DNA of 64,000 bases. Source: Sulfurisphaera tokodaii str. 7. GTDB taxonomy: Archaea; Thermoproteota; Thermoprotei_A; Sulfolobales; Sulfolobaceae. Positions 8,334 through 18,194 of this stretch are shown in pieces; within the stretch, counting starts at the first letter, position 1; each line of letters opens with the position of its first letter. The notes beneath the pieces were generated by a model. It worked only from the letters and a program-made list of their open reading frames with translations. It was not told where the DNA came from and ran no database searches. Where the stretch lies: the NCBI RefSeq assembly GCF_000011205.1, contig NC_003106.2, positions 1,564,001 through 1,628,000 of the forward strand, read 5' to 3'. The position numbers and the translations under genes are program-made.

Positions 8334-9579
8334 ATATCTTTCCTTTCTCGTCTAATAATTCTTCTGCTACTTTTGTGAATTCATCTTCATTAATCCCGTC
8401 TTCATTAACCTCAACCTTATCAATTCTGGTATACTCACCATCTCTCTTTAACAAATATACGGCAACCTTATTATGGTCTAACCCTTTCTTGTCCTTTTGT
8501 GACATAGCAATTAAGTTGCTTATAGAGTAAAGGAGATAATCGCTATGAGTAGTTAGGAAGACGTATTTACCGTTCTTTACCGCATCTGAAATCATTTTAG
8601 CCATTATCCTCTGAGCTTTGGGATGCAAATGAGCTTCTGGTTCTTCTATGTAGATGACTGAAACTTCCTTACTTGCCAATGCTAAGGTTATAGGAAGAGC
8701 CTCTCTAATTCCGGAAGGAGCCTCCGATAAAGGTAAAGTTACTTCATTCCACATTTTAACATATGGAGACTTTATTCCCTCCGTCTCTATTAGTTTTAGA
8801 TCAAAACCTAATTCGTTAAAGAAATCTTTTATAAGGTTAAAGTCTACTTTACCTTTGCTAAAGTCCTCTAATAATAATGAATAAGAGGAAAGGTATTCTT
8901 TGCTAATTATGTCTAAGAAATCAAGAGTTTTCAAAAACTTTAAGTTGAAGAATCTTGTTAAGCCAGCTCTACCATCAATAAGAAATATTCTGTTTGTATC
9001 AGCTTGAAAAAACGGTTCGAAGCGAGAATAGGTAAAATAAAGTAAGGATAAATCTAAAGCATCATCAAGCTCTTCTTTCGTCTTTACGTAATATTCTGAT
9101 TTTTCCACGTCTTTAAATTTAAAGACAATGTTTAATGGTGAAATCGTGTTTATGTCGATGTCTATTAATTTATCTAAACTAGGTTCAAGTATTGATTGTC
9201 CTTCAGTACTAACCTTAATGTTAGCTAGCTCAGATGTAACTTCAATCTCACCTTCAGTTTTGCCAAAAATTTCCTTTATTTTATTTTGAATACCCTTTAA
9301 CAAAGAGAAGGAAAATGCTTTCATATAAACATTTACGTAATCCTTTATCGCTTCCTTATCTTTTAGCGACAAATTCTCCCTTCTGGAGTACCCGCCTAAT
9401 CTCATAAACTCCTTGCTAAATTCCTTATAATCTGGTTCTGCAGAAGAGAGACTCCATAGGAGTCTCAGTATGAGAGATTTGCCTAGGCTGTTTTTACCTA
9501 TGAATATCGTTAAAGGTTTAAGCTCTAATGAGGTGTTGTTAAATGGACCAAATTCTTTTATGGTAAGTGTCCAATTCAT
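8326..9579 (-). CDS. AAA/ABC-type ATPase of the OLD/RecF-like group (AAA_15/AAA_21)
   Basis: A 417-residue ATPase. The N-terminus follows the SMC/RecF-like pattern (LTIKEFGPFNNTSLELKPLT) with Walker A GKNSLGKS (28-35). The C-terminal part has a signature-like SEAPSGIREALP segment, Walker B VIYIEEPEAHLHPKAQ and a TTHSDYLL switch histidine. There is no C-terminal TOPRIM domain, so it is not a complete OLD nuclease; the missing effector may be the small downstream protein that overlaps it. Such ATPases are common in archaeal defence islands, and this one lies next to toxin-antitoxin genes. Confidence 0.8.
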   Translation of the reverse strand: MNWTLTIKEFGPFNNTSLELKPLTIFIGKNSLGKSLILRLLWSLSSAEPDYKEFSKEFMRLGGYSRRENLSLKDKEAIKDYVNVYMKAFSFSLLKGIQNKIKEIFGKTEGEIEVTSELANIKVSTEGQSILEPSLDKLIDIDINTISPLNIVFKFKDVEKSEYYVKTKEELDDALDLSLLYFTYSRFEPFFQADTNRIFLIDGRAGLTRFFNLKFLKTLDFLDIISKEYLSSYSLLLEDFSKGKVDFNLIKDFFNELGFDLKLIETEGIKSPYVKMWNEVTLPLSEAPSGIREALPITLALASKEVSVIYIEEPEAHLHPKAQRIMAKMISDAVKNGKYVFLTTHSDYLLYSISNLIAMSQKDKKGLDHNKVAVYLLKRDGEYTRIDKVEVNEDGINEDEFTKVAEELLDEKGKIYD

Positions 9580-9916
9580 AACTATTAATTAGAGTTGAAT
9601 TTAATAAAAACTGTTGATTTATTGGTTATTAATCTTAATTCACTGTTACTTTCCTAATTCATAGGAACACGTAACATGTTTAAAAGCTATATCAATAAGT
9701 CTGGTAATCTTCTAGCTCTAGATAACTTTATCTGACTATAAATGTTATATCATAAGCACCATAAAAATAAGGATAAGGATTATGATTTAGAGTCTAAACT
9801 GATTTTTGATTTTACGCTAAAGTTAAAGAAAGATATGCTGAATTAACATGAAAATAATGAATTATACAAAGGATTAATACAGTTAAGGTTTTAATTTTTA
9901 GTTCATAATTTATTCT
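9580..9916. other. intergenic, 337 bases between divergent genes
   Basis: Contains the promoters of the two diverging genes. I see no additional gene. A weak C/D-box-like run near 9778-9845 was examined and not accepted. Confidence 0.4.
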
Positions 9917-10630
9917 ATGAATTGTATCGAGCTTAGAAATGTAGTCAAGAAATACGGTAAAGTTACTGCGTTAAATAATGTTTCGTTTACGATTGAATGT
10001 GGAGAAAAGGTGGCACTTTTAGGACCTAACGGAGCAGGTAAATCGACTACTCTCAAACTAATCGTCGGTTTATTAAGACCGGATAATGGAGAAGTTCTTG
10101 TCAAAGGATTAGATCCCTTTTCTACTAAAGCTAGGGGGATAATTGGATATTTACCAGAAGATGCAAGCCCCTATTTGATGCTTACTGTTAGAGAGAATTT
10201 GGAGTATATTGCTTCATTAAGAGGAGTAAATAATGTTAAGGATAAGGTTGACAAACTCTTAGATTTTTTAGCTCTCAGACAGTACGAGAAGAATAGGGTT
10301 ATGTCTCTATCTAGAGGTAATAGGCAGAAATTGGCTTTGGCTTTAGCCTTAATCCATGATCCAGAAATACTGCTTTTAGATGAGCCTTTGAATTATTTGG
10401 ATATACCAACTCAAGAGAGGGTTATATCACTGCTAAATTCCATGACTAATGCTACTATGCTGGTTTCAACTCATATAATGTCTATAGCCAGAAGACTAGC
10501 CAGTAAGGTAATAGTATTATCTAATGGTCAGGTAGTATGGCAAGGTAATATATCTGACCTGAAGAAGTTTGGTGAGGAGAATGAACCTATTGAATCTATA
10601 GTTGCGAGGTTGATGGAAAGTGTTAAGTAA
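9917..10630 (+). CDS. ABC transporter ATP-binding protein
   Basis: A 237-residue ABC ATPase with Walker [10 protein letters not shown] (36-44), signature LSRGNRQK (131-138), Walker B ILLLDEP (151-157) and H-loop His186. The signature departs from LSGGQ, which is common in ABC-2 exporter ATPases. The gene overlaps the downstream permease by 11 bases. The pair most likely forms an exporter of unknown substrate, since no binding protein is encoded nearby. Confidence 0.9.
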   Translation: MNCIELRNVVKKYGKVTALNNVSFTIECGEKVALLGPNGAGKSTTLKLIVGLLRPDNGEVLVKGLDPFSTKARGIIGYLPEDASPYLMLTVRENLEYIASLRGVNNVKDKVDKLLDFLALRQYEKNRVMSLSRGNRQKLALALALIHDPEILLLDEPLNYLDIPTQERVISLLNSMTNATMLVSTHIMSIARRLASKVIVLSNGQVVWQGNISDLKKFGEENEPIESIVARLMESVK

Positions 10631-12008
10631 ATTAGTGAAACTTATTTTATTCAGTAGATTCTCGAAAGGGGGACTTATAGCATTAATAGTAATAACTGTT
10701 CTTATTTCACTATATAGTATTATACCGACGATTTCAAAAGGTATACATTCAGCACTACCTAGTTACTACAGTATCGTTTATATTACCGCCTTTTACATTC
10801 TCTTCGCTTACATTTCTGGATTCACTCTAATGAAGGCAGACTTAGATTATTTGTTCACATTACCTATAGATAGAAAGAAATTAGGCATAGCTTTGTACAT
10901 TTCAAATTTAATAATTTATTTAGTATTTATAGTTTATTTGACATCATTTTCCTATAGTTCTGGGTTGTTGATAATATCCCCTCTATTAGGTATCTCTCTA
11001 CTCTCACTAAATCTTACTTTACAAGAGGTTAGGACGAGTTATAAAATTCTAATAATAGTAGCGGTAGCGTTATGGCTCTTGTCACCGCTATTCGGTTTTG
11101 AATACTCTCCTACTTCAGCAGCTTTCGGCTACTTATACGAAAGTCTCTCAGTTACATTACCATATACCGTGATGTTAACGATTATATCAATAAGGAAAAT
11201 AGGGAACTATGACCAAATACTAATGAAAAAGGTATCGAGAACTTCTGGGATAGTGGAACATCCCATATCTTTTACGACTTCAAGTCCATTTAAGGCGATT
11301 TTACAACTAAAATTAACCTATTTCTCCTTAACCGGTAGAACTGGTTTCTACACTTTTTCTGGGAATTACAGTATGAAGGTAGTCAAGATGAATTGGATCA
11401 TCTTAATAACTTCAGTATTAGCAGTTGTTTACTTCATAGTGTTTAGGTACTTGATTTTAACTTCTATTGAATCATTAAATGCGGGAGTATCCATAGTCAT
11501 CTCATATATAACAATTTTCTCAACACTTTTCGTGAGCATGAGTAACCTAATGAGTGAAAGACTTTGGCTTACAGTACCTTCAATAGGCTATAAGTTCTTT
11601 AGATATTTAATGATTGCTACTGGAGTTCAAAGCCTCATAATAAACATTCCGTTCGCAATATCTAGTTTTGTACTCTCGGTCTGGAACCCTGTTTTCCTAA
11701 AAATAGGGATTGCCTTATTACTCTATACTCCACTAGTATGTATGCTATATACTTACCTATTAGCTTTGACTATCCCTATGCAACTAAAGGACGAGTTTAA
11801 CCCTATTAATATAGAAATTAGGGGAAAGAATTTTCTAATGGGGTTTGTATTTGGTATTATTGTAATACCAATACTATTCGTAATATTTGCATCTCTTCTT
11901 ATATTAGGAATCAGTGTCCTTGTACTAGCAATACTGTCCGTTTATTTGTTACAAGATAAGATGATATCCAAGGTAATTAGTAAAATGACCGAAGCTGGAT
12001 ATGTCTAG
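10620..12008 (+). CDS. ABC exporter membrane subunit (ABC-2-like)
   Basis: A 462-residue protein that is almost entirely hydrophobic, with about 12 predicted membrane segments in two blocks separated by a hydrophilic stretch near residues 200-250 ([14 protein letters not shown]). The GTG start lies within the end of the ATPase gene, indicating translational coupling. It is the permease partner of the ATPase at 9917. The substrate cannot be inferred. Confidence 0.8.
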   Translation: MLSKLVKLILFSRFSKGGLIALIVITVLISLYSIIPTISKGIHSALPSYYSIVYITAFYILFAYISGFTLMKADLDYLFTLPIDRKKLGIALYISNLIIYLVFIVYLTSFSYSSGLLIISPLLGISLLSLNLTLQEVRTSYKILIIVAVALWLLSPLFGFEYSPTSAAFGYLYESLSVTLPYTVMLTIISIRKIGNYDQILMKKVSRTSGIVEHPISFTTSSPFKAILQLKLTYFSLTGRTGFYTFSGNYSMKVVKMNWIILITSVLAVVYFIVFRYLILTSIESLNAGVSIVISYITIFSTLFVSMSNLMSERLWLTVPSIGYKFFRYLMIATGVQSLIINIPFAISSFVLSVWNPVFLKIGIALLLYTPLVCMLYTYLLALTIPMQLKDEFNPINIEIRGKNFLMGFVFGIIVIPILFVIFASLLILGISVLVLAILSVYLLQDKMISKVISKMTEAGYV

Positions 12009-12413
12009 CCTATGGCTATTTCATAATTTTTAACTTGAATTTTAAGAATAATAATTAATAAATTGAAGGAATTAGCAAGATGGGTAAATTAGCTAGAAGT
12101 TTTTGACAAAGTGTAAGAGAAATTCATCTCGGTTTTCACTCTCTAATAGATTTTTCTCAAGATGATACTCTATACGATTATGAACTCTAACTATGGCATA
12201 TAATATATATTATAGGATTAAATTTCTTGAAATTTTGTTTTTCCCATTATGCTGAGAATCAGGGTAGTATTATTGATAGCTGTGTTTCTTTTTAGATTAC
12301 CTTATATAACTACTTGTATAGTGTAAATTTAAGTATTAAAGAAATTAGTGGATAATTATATTTTCACAAATGTGAAGTGAATATTTATAAATACTGAAAA
12401 TAAGTTGTAATGT
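12009..12413. other. intergenic, 405 bases
   Basis: AT-rich. A 25-codon frame starting at the ATG near 12251 (MLRIRVVLLIAVFLF start) is hydrophobic but too short to support as a gene; it may be a remnant. A TATA-like tatttataaat near 12383 precedes the next gene. Confidence 0.35.
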
Positions 12414-13058
12414 GTGGTATCAAAATTAACGATAATTCTTATTGTTCTATTAGTTATTGCTGTTGGGCTTTATTTTTACGCTAATCAATCGCCTAAAATA
12501 ATAAAATCAAAAATTCAGATACTATATTCCTCAGACAATTGGACAATAGATAAGCACCTTTCCTTCACGTATTATCGCGGATTTGGATACACTTTTTTCA
12601 ATCTTACTTTTAAAAAGAATTTAACAATTCCTACCATCCCTTTTGATTCGCCATTAAGTGCAATTTATCCAACTTTAGAAGTAATTTCTACTTTTTCGAG
12701 TAATGGAACTTTAGAGGTTTTAACCCAAAATCAGTCGGTACTCATTATAGCGGAAATTAATTATAATAGCACGCGATTTGTAAACGTTTCTCTTTCAATC
12801 TTACCATCTTCTAACGTAACTATAAATGGTACTTATAATGGTTTTAAATACTATTATTCTAATAATGAATATGAATTGGAAAACTCGCTTTACGGAGAGT
12901 CAATATATCCTGAAAGTGGAATAGTACTTATTAAGGGAGATCAAGCTTATGTAATAGAAACATCTGGATTTTTCTCTTCTATACAATCTCTACTACAGAT
13001 TTTTTCTCAGTTAGAAAATGTGACATATACAGTTGAAGCTACAGAAATTAATCATTAA
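12414..13058 (+). CDS. membrane-anchored extracellular protein, unassigned, 214 aa
   Basis: An N-terminal hydrophobic helix (LTIILIVLLVIAVGLYFY, residues 5-22) is followed by a Ser/Thr/Asn-rich domain with many N-x-S/T glycosylation sequons, typical of Sulfolobales cell-surface proteins. There is no recognisable enzymatic motif. The start is a GTG. Its 3' end overlaps the convergent amidohydrolase by 11 bases. Confidence 0.7.
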   Translation: MVSKLTIILIVLLVIAVGLYFYANQSPKIIKSKIQILYSSDNWTIDKHLSFTYYRGFGYTFFNLTFKKNLTIPTIPFDSPLSAIYPTLEVISTFSSNGTLEVLTQNQSVLIIAEINYNSTRFVNVSLSILPSSNVTINGTYNGFKYYYSNNEYELENSLYGESIYPESGIVLIKGDQAYVIETSGFFSSIQSLLQIFSQLENVTYTVEATEINH

Positions 13059-14232
13059 AAAGAGCATAACCTTTATACTTTTGCCCTTCTTTTATCACAT
13101 ACATTATATGTTGTGGTGATAAGTTTTCTATGTCATTTAAGGGATCAGCGTTTAATACGATTACATCAGCGTTATAACCTTCTCTTATTCTGCCAACATT
13201 GTGTAATCCTAGGCATTCACTAGCTATAGAAGTTGCAGATTTTAATACTTCTACATTTGGCATATATCTTGAAAGTAGTACAGCTTCTCTATAATTTTTT
13301 CCGTGAGGTCTTTGTTTAGATCCTACATAATCAGTTCCCAATGCAATTTTCAAACCTTTAGATATTGCAATTCTCATATCTTCAGTGAAGTGCCTTTTAA
13401 CTAGTTCTTCTCTAAATGGTCTAACTATTGGATCTACTTCAAATGGTATTTCGTAAGTCGCTAATGTAGGTATATAACATACTCCTTTTTCTTTAATTAA
13501 AGTGGCAGATTCCTCATCTAAGCCTAAACCATGTTCTATCGTATCAACTCCAGCTAGGACTGAGTTCATAATAGCTTCCTTCCCATAGGCATGAGACGCA
13601 ACTTTAAGTCCATTTCTATGAGCCTCTTCAACAATTGCTTTTAACTCATCTAGTGAAAATCCCGGCATTATTTTTCCTCCTTGAGAAAATGCACCAGAAG
13701 CATAAACTTTTATTACTGTTGCACCCTGCCTTATCGCCATTCTTACGGCCTTTCTGCACTCATATGGGGAATCACAATAGAAGGAATATGAAAGCCTTTG
13801 AGCTATGTCAATAGGTAATGATTTGGGGTCATCATTACCTCCAGTTATTGATAACGAGTATCCAGAAGCAATGACAGTAGGTCCTATGATCTCACCTTTT
13901 CTTTGTAATCTGGCTAAATTAACCGCTACTTTACTCCCTAAATCCCTAACGGTTGTAAACCCCGATCTTAAAATCCTTTCCATATCTCTCGTACTTCTTA
14001 TAGCGACGTCAATTTCGTTAACGAGATTCCATGACAGAAGATTATCCTCATCTACACCGAAGAAATGTATATGGGTATCAATTAAACCAGGCATTATGAA
14101 ATTTCCGTATATAACTTCTCCTTCTTTACTCTCTTCTTCTACTATTTTGACTATTTTATCTCCATCTATAACAACAGTTCCCTTTTCAATTATTTTCTCT
14201 CCATCAAAAATCTTTCCAATTAAACTTATCAT
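13048..14232 (-). CDS. metal-dependent amidohydrolase (imidazolonepropionase / Xaa-Pro dipeptidase-like)
   Basis: A 394-residue amidohydrolase of the COG1228 type. The N-terminal beta domain leads to the metal motif HIH (residues 54-56, in GLIDTHIHFFG). Further motifs are VYASGAFSQGGK, in which an earlier lysine would be carbamylated, then ASHAYGKEA, IEHGLG and ALGTDYVG, supplying His, His and Asp ligands. These enzymes hydrolyse C-N bonds in cyclic amides, dipeptides or related compounds; the substrate is not predictable. The start is an ATG. The gene stands alone and is convergent with its left neighbour. Confidence 0.85.
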   Translation of the reverse strand: MISLIGKIFDGEKIIEKGTVVIDGDKIVKIVEEESKEGEVIYGNFIMPGLIDTHIHFFGVDEDNLLSWNLVNEIDVAIRSTRDMERILRSGFTTVRDLGSKVAVNLARLQRKGEIIGPTVIASGYSLSITGGNDDPKSLPIDIAQRLSYSFYCDSPYECRKAVRMAIRQGATVIKVYASGAFSQGGKIMPGFSLDELKAIVEEAHRNGLKVASHAYGKEAIMNSVLAGVDTIEHGLGLDEESATLIKEKGVCYIPTLATYEIPFEVDPIVRPFREELVKRHFTEDMRIAISKGLKIALGTDYVGSKQRPHGKNYREAVLLSRYMPNVEVLKSATSIASECLGLHNVGRIREGYNADVIVLNADPLNDIENLSPQHIMYVIKEGQKYKGYALFND

Positions 14233-14352
14233 AAAATATTAACGTAAAAAGAAAATATTTAGCTTATGGTACCAAGAGGAGACTAAAAGATGTTTTGATT
14301 ATATATTTCTGTCATATAATAGTTTTTTATTTTTCCTCTCGTCTTAATATTT

Positions 14353-15177
14353 ATGATCGTTGAGGTGAGAAATGTTTGGAAATTTTATGGAAAGCTCATT
14401 GCTAATGAGAATATTTCAATGTATATAAATGAGGGGGAAATTGTTTCCCTTTTAGGTCCTAATGGTGCAGGGAAAACAACTTTAGTAAAACAAATATATG
14501 GTGAGTTAATTCCAGATAAGGGTGAGATAAAAGTATTTAGTAAAAAAGCTACTGATAGAAAAGTGAAGAAGTTAATGGGTGTTGTACCACAGGATACTGA
14601 ACCTTTTGGTGATTTAACGGTTTGGGATAACATATATTACATAGGAAGGATAAAAGGGTTAAGCAGGATTCAAGCTATAAAAAATACTGAAGAATTGATA
14701 GAAAGACTGGATCTTATAGACGAAAAGAAAAAATTTGTAAGAGATCTATCTGGTGGTTTAAAGAGAAGGACGTTAATTGCAATGGCTCTAGTTAATAATC
14801 CTAAGCTTTTAATTTTGGATGAGCCAACAACTGGTTTAGATCCAGAAGCCAGAAGAGAGGTATGGGATTTACTAATTAGCCTTAAGAAAGAGGGAAGAAG
14901 TATGTTACTTACAACTCATTACTTAGATGAAGCTGAGAGACTTGCAGATAGGATTTATCTTATCAATAGGAAAGTGATACTTGAAGGAACTCCTTCTAGT
15001 CTAAAAGAGAAATTCTCTACGTGGTATGAAGTTATAGATTATTCATCTGGAAAAATTTTGAGAGTGAAAGGAGAAGAAGAGTTGAAGAAAGTCATTATGA
15101 GTATTCAAGGAAAGTTCGAAGTTAAGCTACCTTCGTTAGAGGAGATTTATTTGGAGGTAATAAAGGATGTTACGTGA
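14353..15177 (+). CDS. ABC transporter ATP-binding protein
   Basis: A 274-residue ABC ATPase with Walker A GPNGAGKT (35-42), Q-loop Gln80, a standard signature LSGGLKRR (132-139), Walker B KLLILDEP (151-158) and His189. A C-terminal extension of about 60 residues is typical of ABC-2 (drug or polysaccharide) exporters. It overlaps the permease gene by 11 bases. The tttaatatttATG context suggests a promoter close to the start. Confidence 0.9.
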   Translation: MIVEVRNVWKFYGKLIANENISMYINEGEIVSLLGPNGAGKTTLVKQIYGELIPDKGEIKVFSKKATDRKVKKLMGVVPQDTEPFGDLTVWDNIYYIGRIKGLSRIQAIKNTEELIERLDLIDEKKKFVRDLSGGLKRRTLIAMALVNNPKLLILDEPTTGLDPEARREVWDLLISLKKEGRSMLLTTHYLDEAERLADRIYLINRKVILEGTPSSLKEKFSTWYEVIDYSSGKILRVKGEEELKKVIMSIQGKFEVKLPSLEEIYLEVIKDVT

Positions 15178-15880
15178 ATTCATTCATTTAATAATTATGC
15201 AATTTAAGATGATTAAGGCATATTTACCAGCTGTAATTTTTTACTCAATATTTTTCCCATTAGCCTTTATGTTCTCTTTTGGCTTAATTACTTTCTCAAA
15301 ATATCTAGTTTATTTCATCTCTGGTACAATAACTTTTTATATATCAATTGGCGTGTTTGTTAGCACTACTCAAACTTTATCTAGTGAGAGAAGAGAGGGA
15401 AGATTTTCTCTCATCGTTGCTTCAGGTATATCGAGGGAATTGTATGCAATAAGCATTGCGATAGCTCAAGGTATTTCAACACTAATTATGATTCCGGTAA
15501 TAGTTATCTTAGGGGATTATATTTTGCATATTGTGTTAAAATCTGTAATTTACCTATTGTTAAGCGTTATAATCGGAATTTTCACCTTTTCTATGTTAGG
15601 AATAACTTTAGGTTTAGGGATTAAGAATTATTACGCGGTTGTTCAGTATTCTCAAATTTTAGGATTTGCATTAACCTTTTTTGCCCCAGTTTATTATCCA
15701 ATTACTTTTATACCAGCCCCATTTAGATACCTAACTTACTTAGAACCAACAACATACATGTCGGAAGCTATTTACAATTCATTCGTAGGGAATCCAGTAT
15801 CTTTATTGTGGAATTTAGGATGTCTAATTTACGGCATCGCATTAATGATAATAAACACTAGAATACTAAAATCAACGTAA
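15167..15880 (+). CDS. ABC-2 type permease
   Basis: A 237-residue integral membrane protein with about six transmembrane segments and the ABC-2 pattern near the end (FFAPVYYPITFIP, then YLEPTTYMSEAIYNS). It is translationally coupled to the ATPase at 14353. The two likely form a dimeric exporter. No substrate clue is present. Confidence 0.85.
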   Translation: MLREFIHLIIMQFKMIKAYLPAVIFYSIFFPLAFMFSFGLITFSKYLVYFISGTITFYISIGVFVSTTQTLSSERREGRFSLIVASGISRELYAISIAIAQGISTLIMIPVIVILGDYILHIVLKSVIYLLLSVIIGIFTFSMLGITLGLGIKNYYAVVQYSQILGFALTFFAPVYYPITFIPAPFRYLTYLEPTTYMSEAIYNSFVGNPVSLLWNLGCLIYGIALMIINTRILKST

Positions 15881-16022
15881 ACACATTATATACTTTACAA
15901 AGAATCTACAAGGAGCATTATTTACTATAATTACATGTGTATATAATTCATAATTTTATCTTTTCTCTTTGGCTTAATGGAATCTAGAGTAGTGCTTTAG
16001 ATAAAGCAGAAACTTATGAATA

Positions 16023-16706
16023 TTACAACTCATTCATCCTACTTTTTAATCCTCTTAGCGTTTGTAAACACACCTTCCCTAAATCAGTAATTTTACATGG
16101 CTTAGGTTTAGTCTCTTTACATTCTACATATCCCTGATTTTCAAGAAAATCTATTTGCTTAGAAATAGTAGGTAAAGATTTATTCAAAATTTTTGCTATA
16201 TCATTCATATATACTTCTCCGTATTTTGACCCCAAATACTCTAAGATTTCGTATTCAGCATCTGAAGGTTTAGCTGGAATCATTACTGGTAACTCATATT
16301 TATAACTCATGTCCTCTGTATAAGAATATGCTTTCACTCTTTTTCCTAAAGTCTTCGCTAATATAGCATAAAAATAGAGTGCTAAGTTAAGTATTCTCAT
16401 ACCGCCAATTATATAAAATTCTAAATTATTTCTAGTCCATAAAAGATCAGAGATCTGATAAACAATGAAATCAAAGGGTTCTTTAATTGAGATATATTTA
16501 GGATGTCCACTTATCCCAATAGCTGATAAGTATTTAAGAATTGAATCCATAGTCTCTTGTGCTTGTCTTTTCCTAAATTCTTCTTCTGAAGTTACAGAGA
16601 AAATAGCTACATCTAATACATCTTTAATCCCCCTTTCAGTTATAGCTCTAATTATGTATTCTGCTGTAAAACCTACACCAAAGACAAGCGTTACCTTCTC
16701 TTCCAT
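16023..16706 (-). CDS. Csa3-like CARF-wHTH transcription regulator
   Basis: A 227-residue protein with two parts. Residues 1-140 look like a CARF (Rossmann-like) domain: VTLVFGVGFTAEYIIRAI at the start and the Csa3-typical GGMRILN (101-107). Residues 148-227 form a winged helix-turn-helix (EILEYLGSKYGEVYMNDIAK, then SLPTISKQIDFLENQGYV). Csa3 proteins regulate CRISPR adaptation or interference genes and are thought to sense cyclic oligoadenylate through the CARF domain. No cas gene or repeat array is present in this window, so this copy is an orphan here. A TATA-like element lies about 25 bases upstream. Confidence 0.8.
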   Translation of the reverse strand: MEEKVTLVFGVGFTAEYIIRAITERGIKDVLDVAIFSVTSEEEFRKRQAQETMDSILKYLSAIGISGHPKYISIKEPFDFIVYQISDLLWTRNNLEFYIIGGMRILNLALYFYAILAKTLGKRVKAYSYTEDMSYKYELPVMIPAKPSDAEYEILEYLGSKYGEVYMNDIAKILNKSLPTISKQIDFLENQGYVECKETKPKPCKITDLGKVCLQTLRGLKSRMNEL

Positions 16707-16790
16707 ATGTAATCAGAGTAGAACATAAATTAAAGTTTGACTATAACGTCAAAGATTAGTTTTAAATAGGTTGCGAAATAGTATAACACT
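16707..16790. promoter_or_regulatory. divergent promoter region of the Csa3-like and MBL genes
   Basis: The 84-base spacer has a TATA-like tttaaata at 16761-16768, about 25-30 bases before the ATG at 16791, and on the minus strand a TTTAATTTAT element near 16727-16736, about 25 bases before the Csa3-like ATG. The spacing to each start suits leaderless transcription in both directions. Confidence 0.5.
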
Positions 16791-17576
16791 ATGCCTTGCA
16801 GAGGTTTACATTCTATTCCTGCAGGACCAGTTGAATTCCCAGAAATTGCCACTGTTTATGTAATGTGTGGCGAAAAATTAACAGTCATGATTGATGCTGG
16901 AGTTAGTAACTCTATAGCGGACTTTTCATTCTTAGATAAACTTGACTATATTGTTCTTACTCATCTTCATATAGACCATATTGGTTTATTGCCAGAGCTT
17001 TTGCAAGTTTATAAAGCAAAGGTTCTGGTAAAAAGCGGTTTTAAGAAATATTTAACCAGTGAGGATGGCCTTAAGAAATTAAATGAATCTGCTGAAAAAG
17101 TTTTAGGAGATCTTTATTATGTTTATGGTGGGTTAGAAAAGAAGCTTGATCAAGATAAAGTGATAGAAGTAGAGGGTAATGAGGAATTTGACTTAGGCGG
17201 ATATAGGATGAGATTAATTTATACACCAGGTCACGCGAGACATCATATGTCGGTTCTTGTAGATGATTTTCTGTTTACTGGAGATAGTGCTGGAGCTTAT
17301 TTTAATGGAGTCGTTATCCCAACAACACCGCCAGTAATAGACTATAAAATGTACATGGAAAGTTTAAAGAGGCAAATAGAGTTAAAGCCAAAAGTTGTAG
17401 GATTTGCCCATGGCGGTTTAGTTTCTCCTAAAATAATGGAAGAACATTTAAAACAAATGCTAAGTAAAGAAGAAATACAGATAAATGTTGATATTGGAGG
17501 AGTAGCTGGAGAAATATTGAGAAAACAGATAGAAGTTAACTTAAGAGGATTAAGAGAAAGTAAGAAATCTATTTAA
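16791..17576 (+). CDS. metallo-beta-lactamase fold hydrolase
   Basis: A 261-residue MBL-fold protein. The zinc site is complete: HLHIDH (His58, His60, Asp62, His63), GHARHH (His148), TGDS (Asp165) and AHGG (His207). The family covers lactonases, thioesterases, glyoxalase II and related enzymes; the general COG0491-like pattern does not single out one. The MPCRGLHSIP start is unusual. The gene is divergent from the Csa3-like regulator, but a functional link is only inferred. Confidence 0.8.
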   Translation: MPCRGLHSIPAGPVEFPEIATVYVMCGEKLTVMIDAGVSNSIADFSFLDKLDYIVLTHLHIDHIGLLPELLQVYKAKVLVKSGFKKYLTSEDGLKKLNESAEKVLGDLYYVYGGLEKKLDQDKVIEVEGNEEFDLGGYRMRLIYTPGHARHHMSVLVDDFLFTGDSAGAYFNGVVIPTTPPVIDYKMYMESLKRQIELKPKVVGFAHGGLVSPKIMEEHLKQMLSKEEIQINVDIGGVAGEILRKQIEVNLRGLRESKKSI

Positions 17577-17757
17577 TATTATTAAGTGGAAATTTGTAGA
17601 TTAATTATACTAAAAACTGTTCATGGATAGATTGAAAGAGTTCTCATCTTCAGTTATCTTAAAATAAATAGTAAAGCTTTCCTTCTCTAACCTATTTTTG
17701 TGAAAATAAATACATATTTCTAAATATTAAAATATTAAAAAATAAAAAATATCTTAA

Positions 17758-18117
17758 TTACATTACTTTAATATTTTGTTTAATTTTGTTTAGAGTATCT
17801 GGGGGTATTGAAGATAAATTATGAGACATTTTAGCATGAACCATTAATTCATCTAACAATTCTTCTTCAGAATCTGCATTAACTATTTCGAATCCGCAGT
17901 TCATTCCCACGCTTGCACAACTAAACGAGTACTTTCCTGATTTCTTTATATTTTGCTTTATTTTTGCAAGTAATTCAGATGGTATTGAGGTTATTCCATG
18001 GCTAGACTTGGCATGAATTTTTAGCATTTCTAATAGCTCATCTTCACTACTAGCGTTCTTTATTTCGAATCCGCAGTTCATTCCTACACTTCCACAACTA
18101 AACGAATATTTAGGCAT
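17758..18117 (-). CDS. tandem DUF1059 protein, two domains
   Basis: A 119-residue protein made of two nearly identical DUF1059 units of about 58 residues each: SFSCGSVGMNCGFEI (6-20) with HAKSSHG, and SFSCASVGMNCGFEI with HAKMSHN. DUF1059 proteins are small predicted metal-binding proteins; the paired Cys and His residues fit zinc binding. The second unit also keeps the same DNA wording in places, which points to a tandem duplication. It is divergent from a single-domain paralogue. Confidence 0.8.
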   Translation of the reverse strand: MPKYSFSCGSVGMNCGFEIKNASSEDELLEMLKIHAKSSHGITSIPSELLAKIKQNIKKSGKYSFSCASVGMNCGFEIVNADSEEELLDELMVHAKMSHNLSSIPPDTLNKIKQNIKVM

Positions 18118-18194
18118 ATTTCTTCTTTTCTTTACGGGTTATATAAAAAAGCGTTAAAATGTTTCTAATTAATCCTTAAAACTATCTTATCAAA

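Noticed and set aside
9778-9845. C/D-box-like ATGATT...CTGA...CTGA run
   Set aside because: C boxes differ at more than one base and the second spacer is about 27 bases, too long for a normal guide RNA.
13805-14242. Plus-strand 145-aa frame opposite the amidohydrolase
   Set aside because: Lies wholly on the complement of a well-supported amidohydrolase and has no family features.
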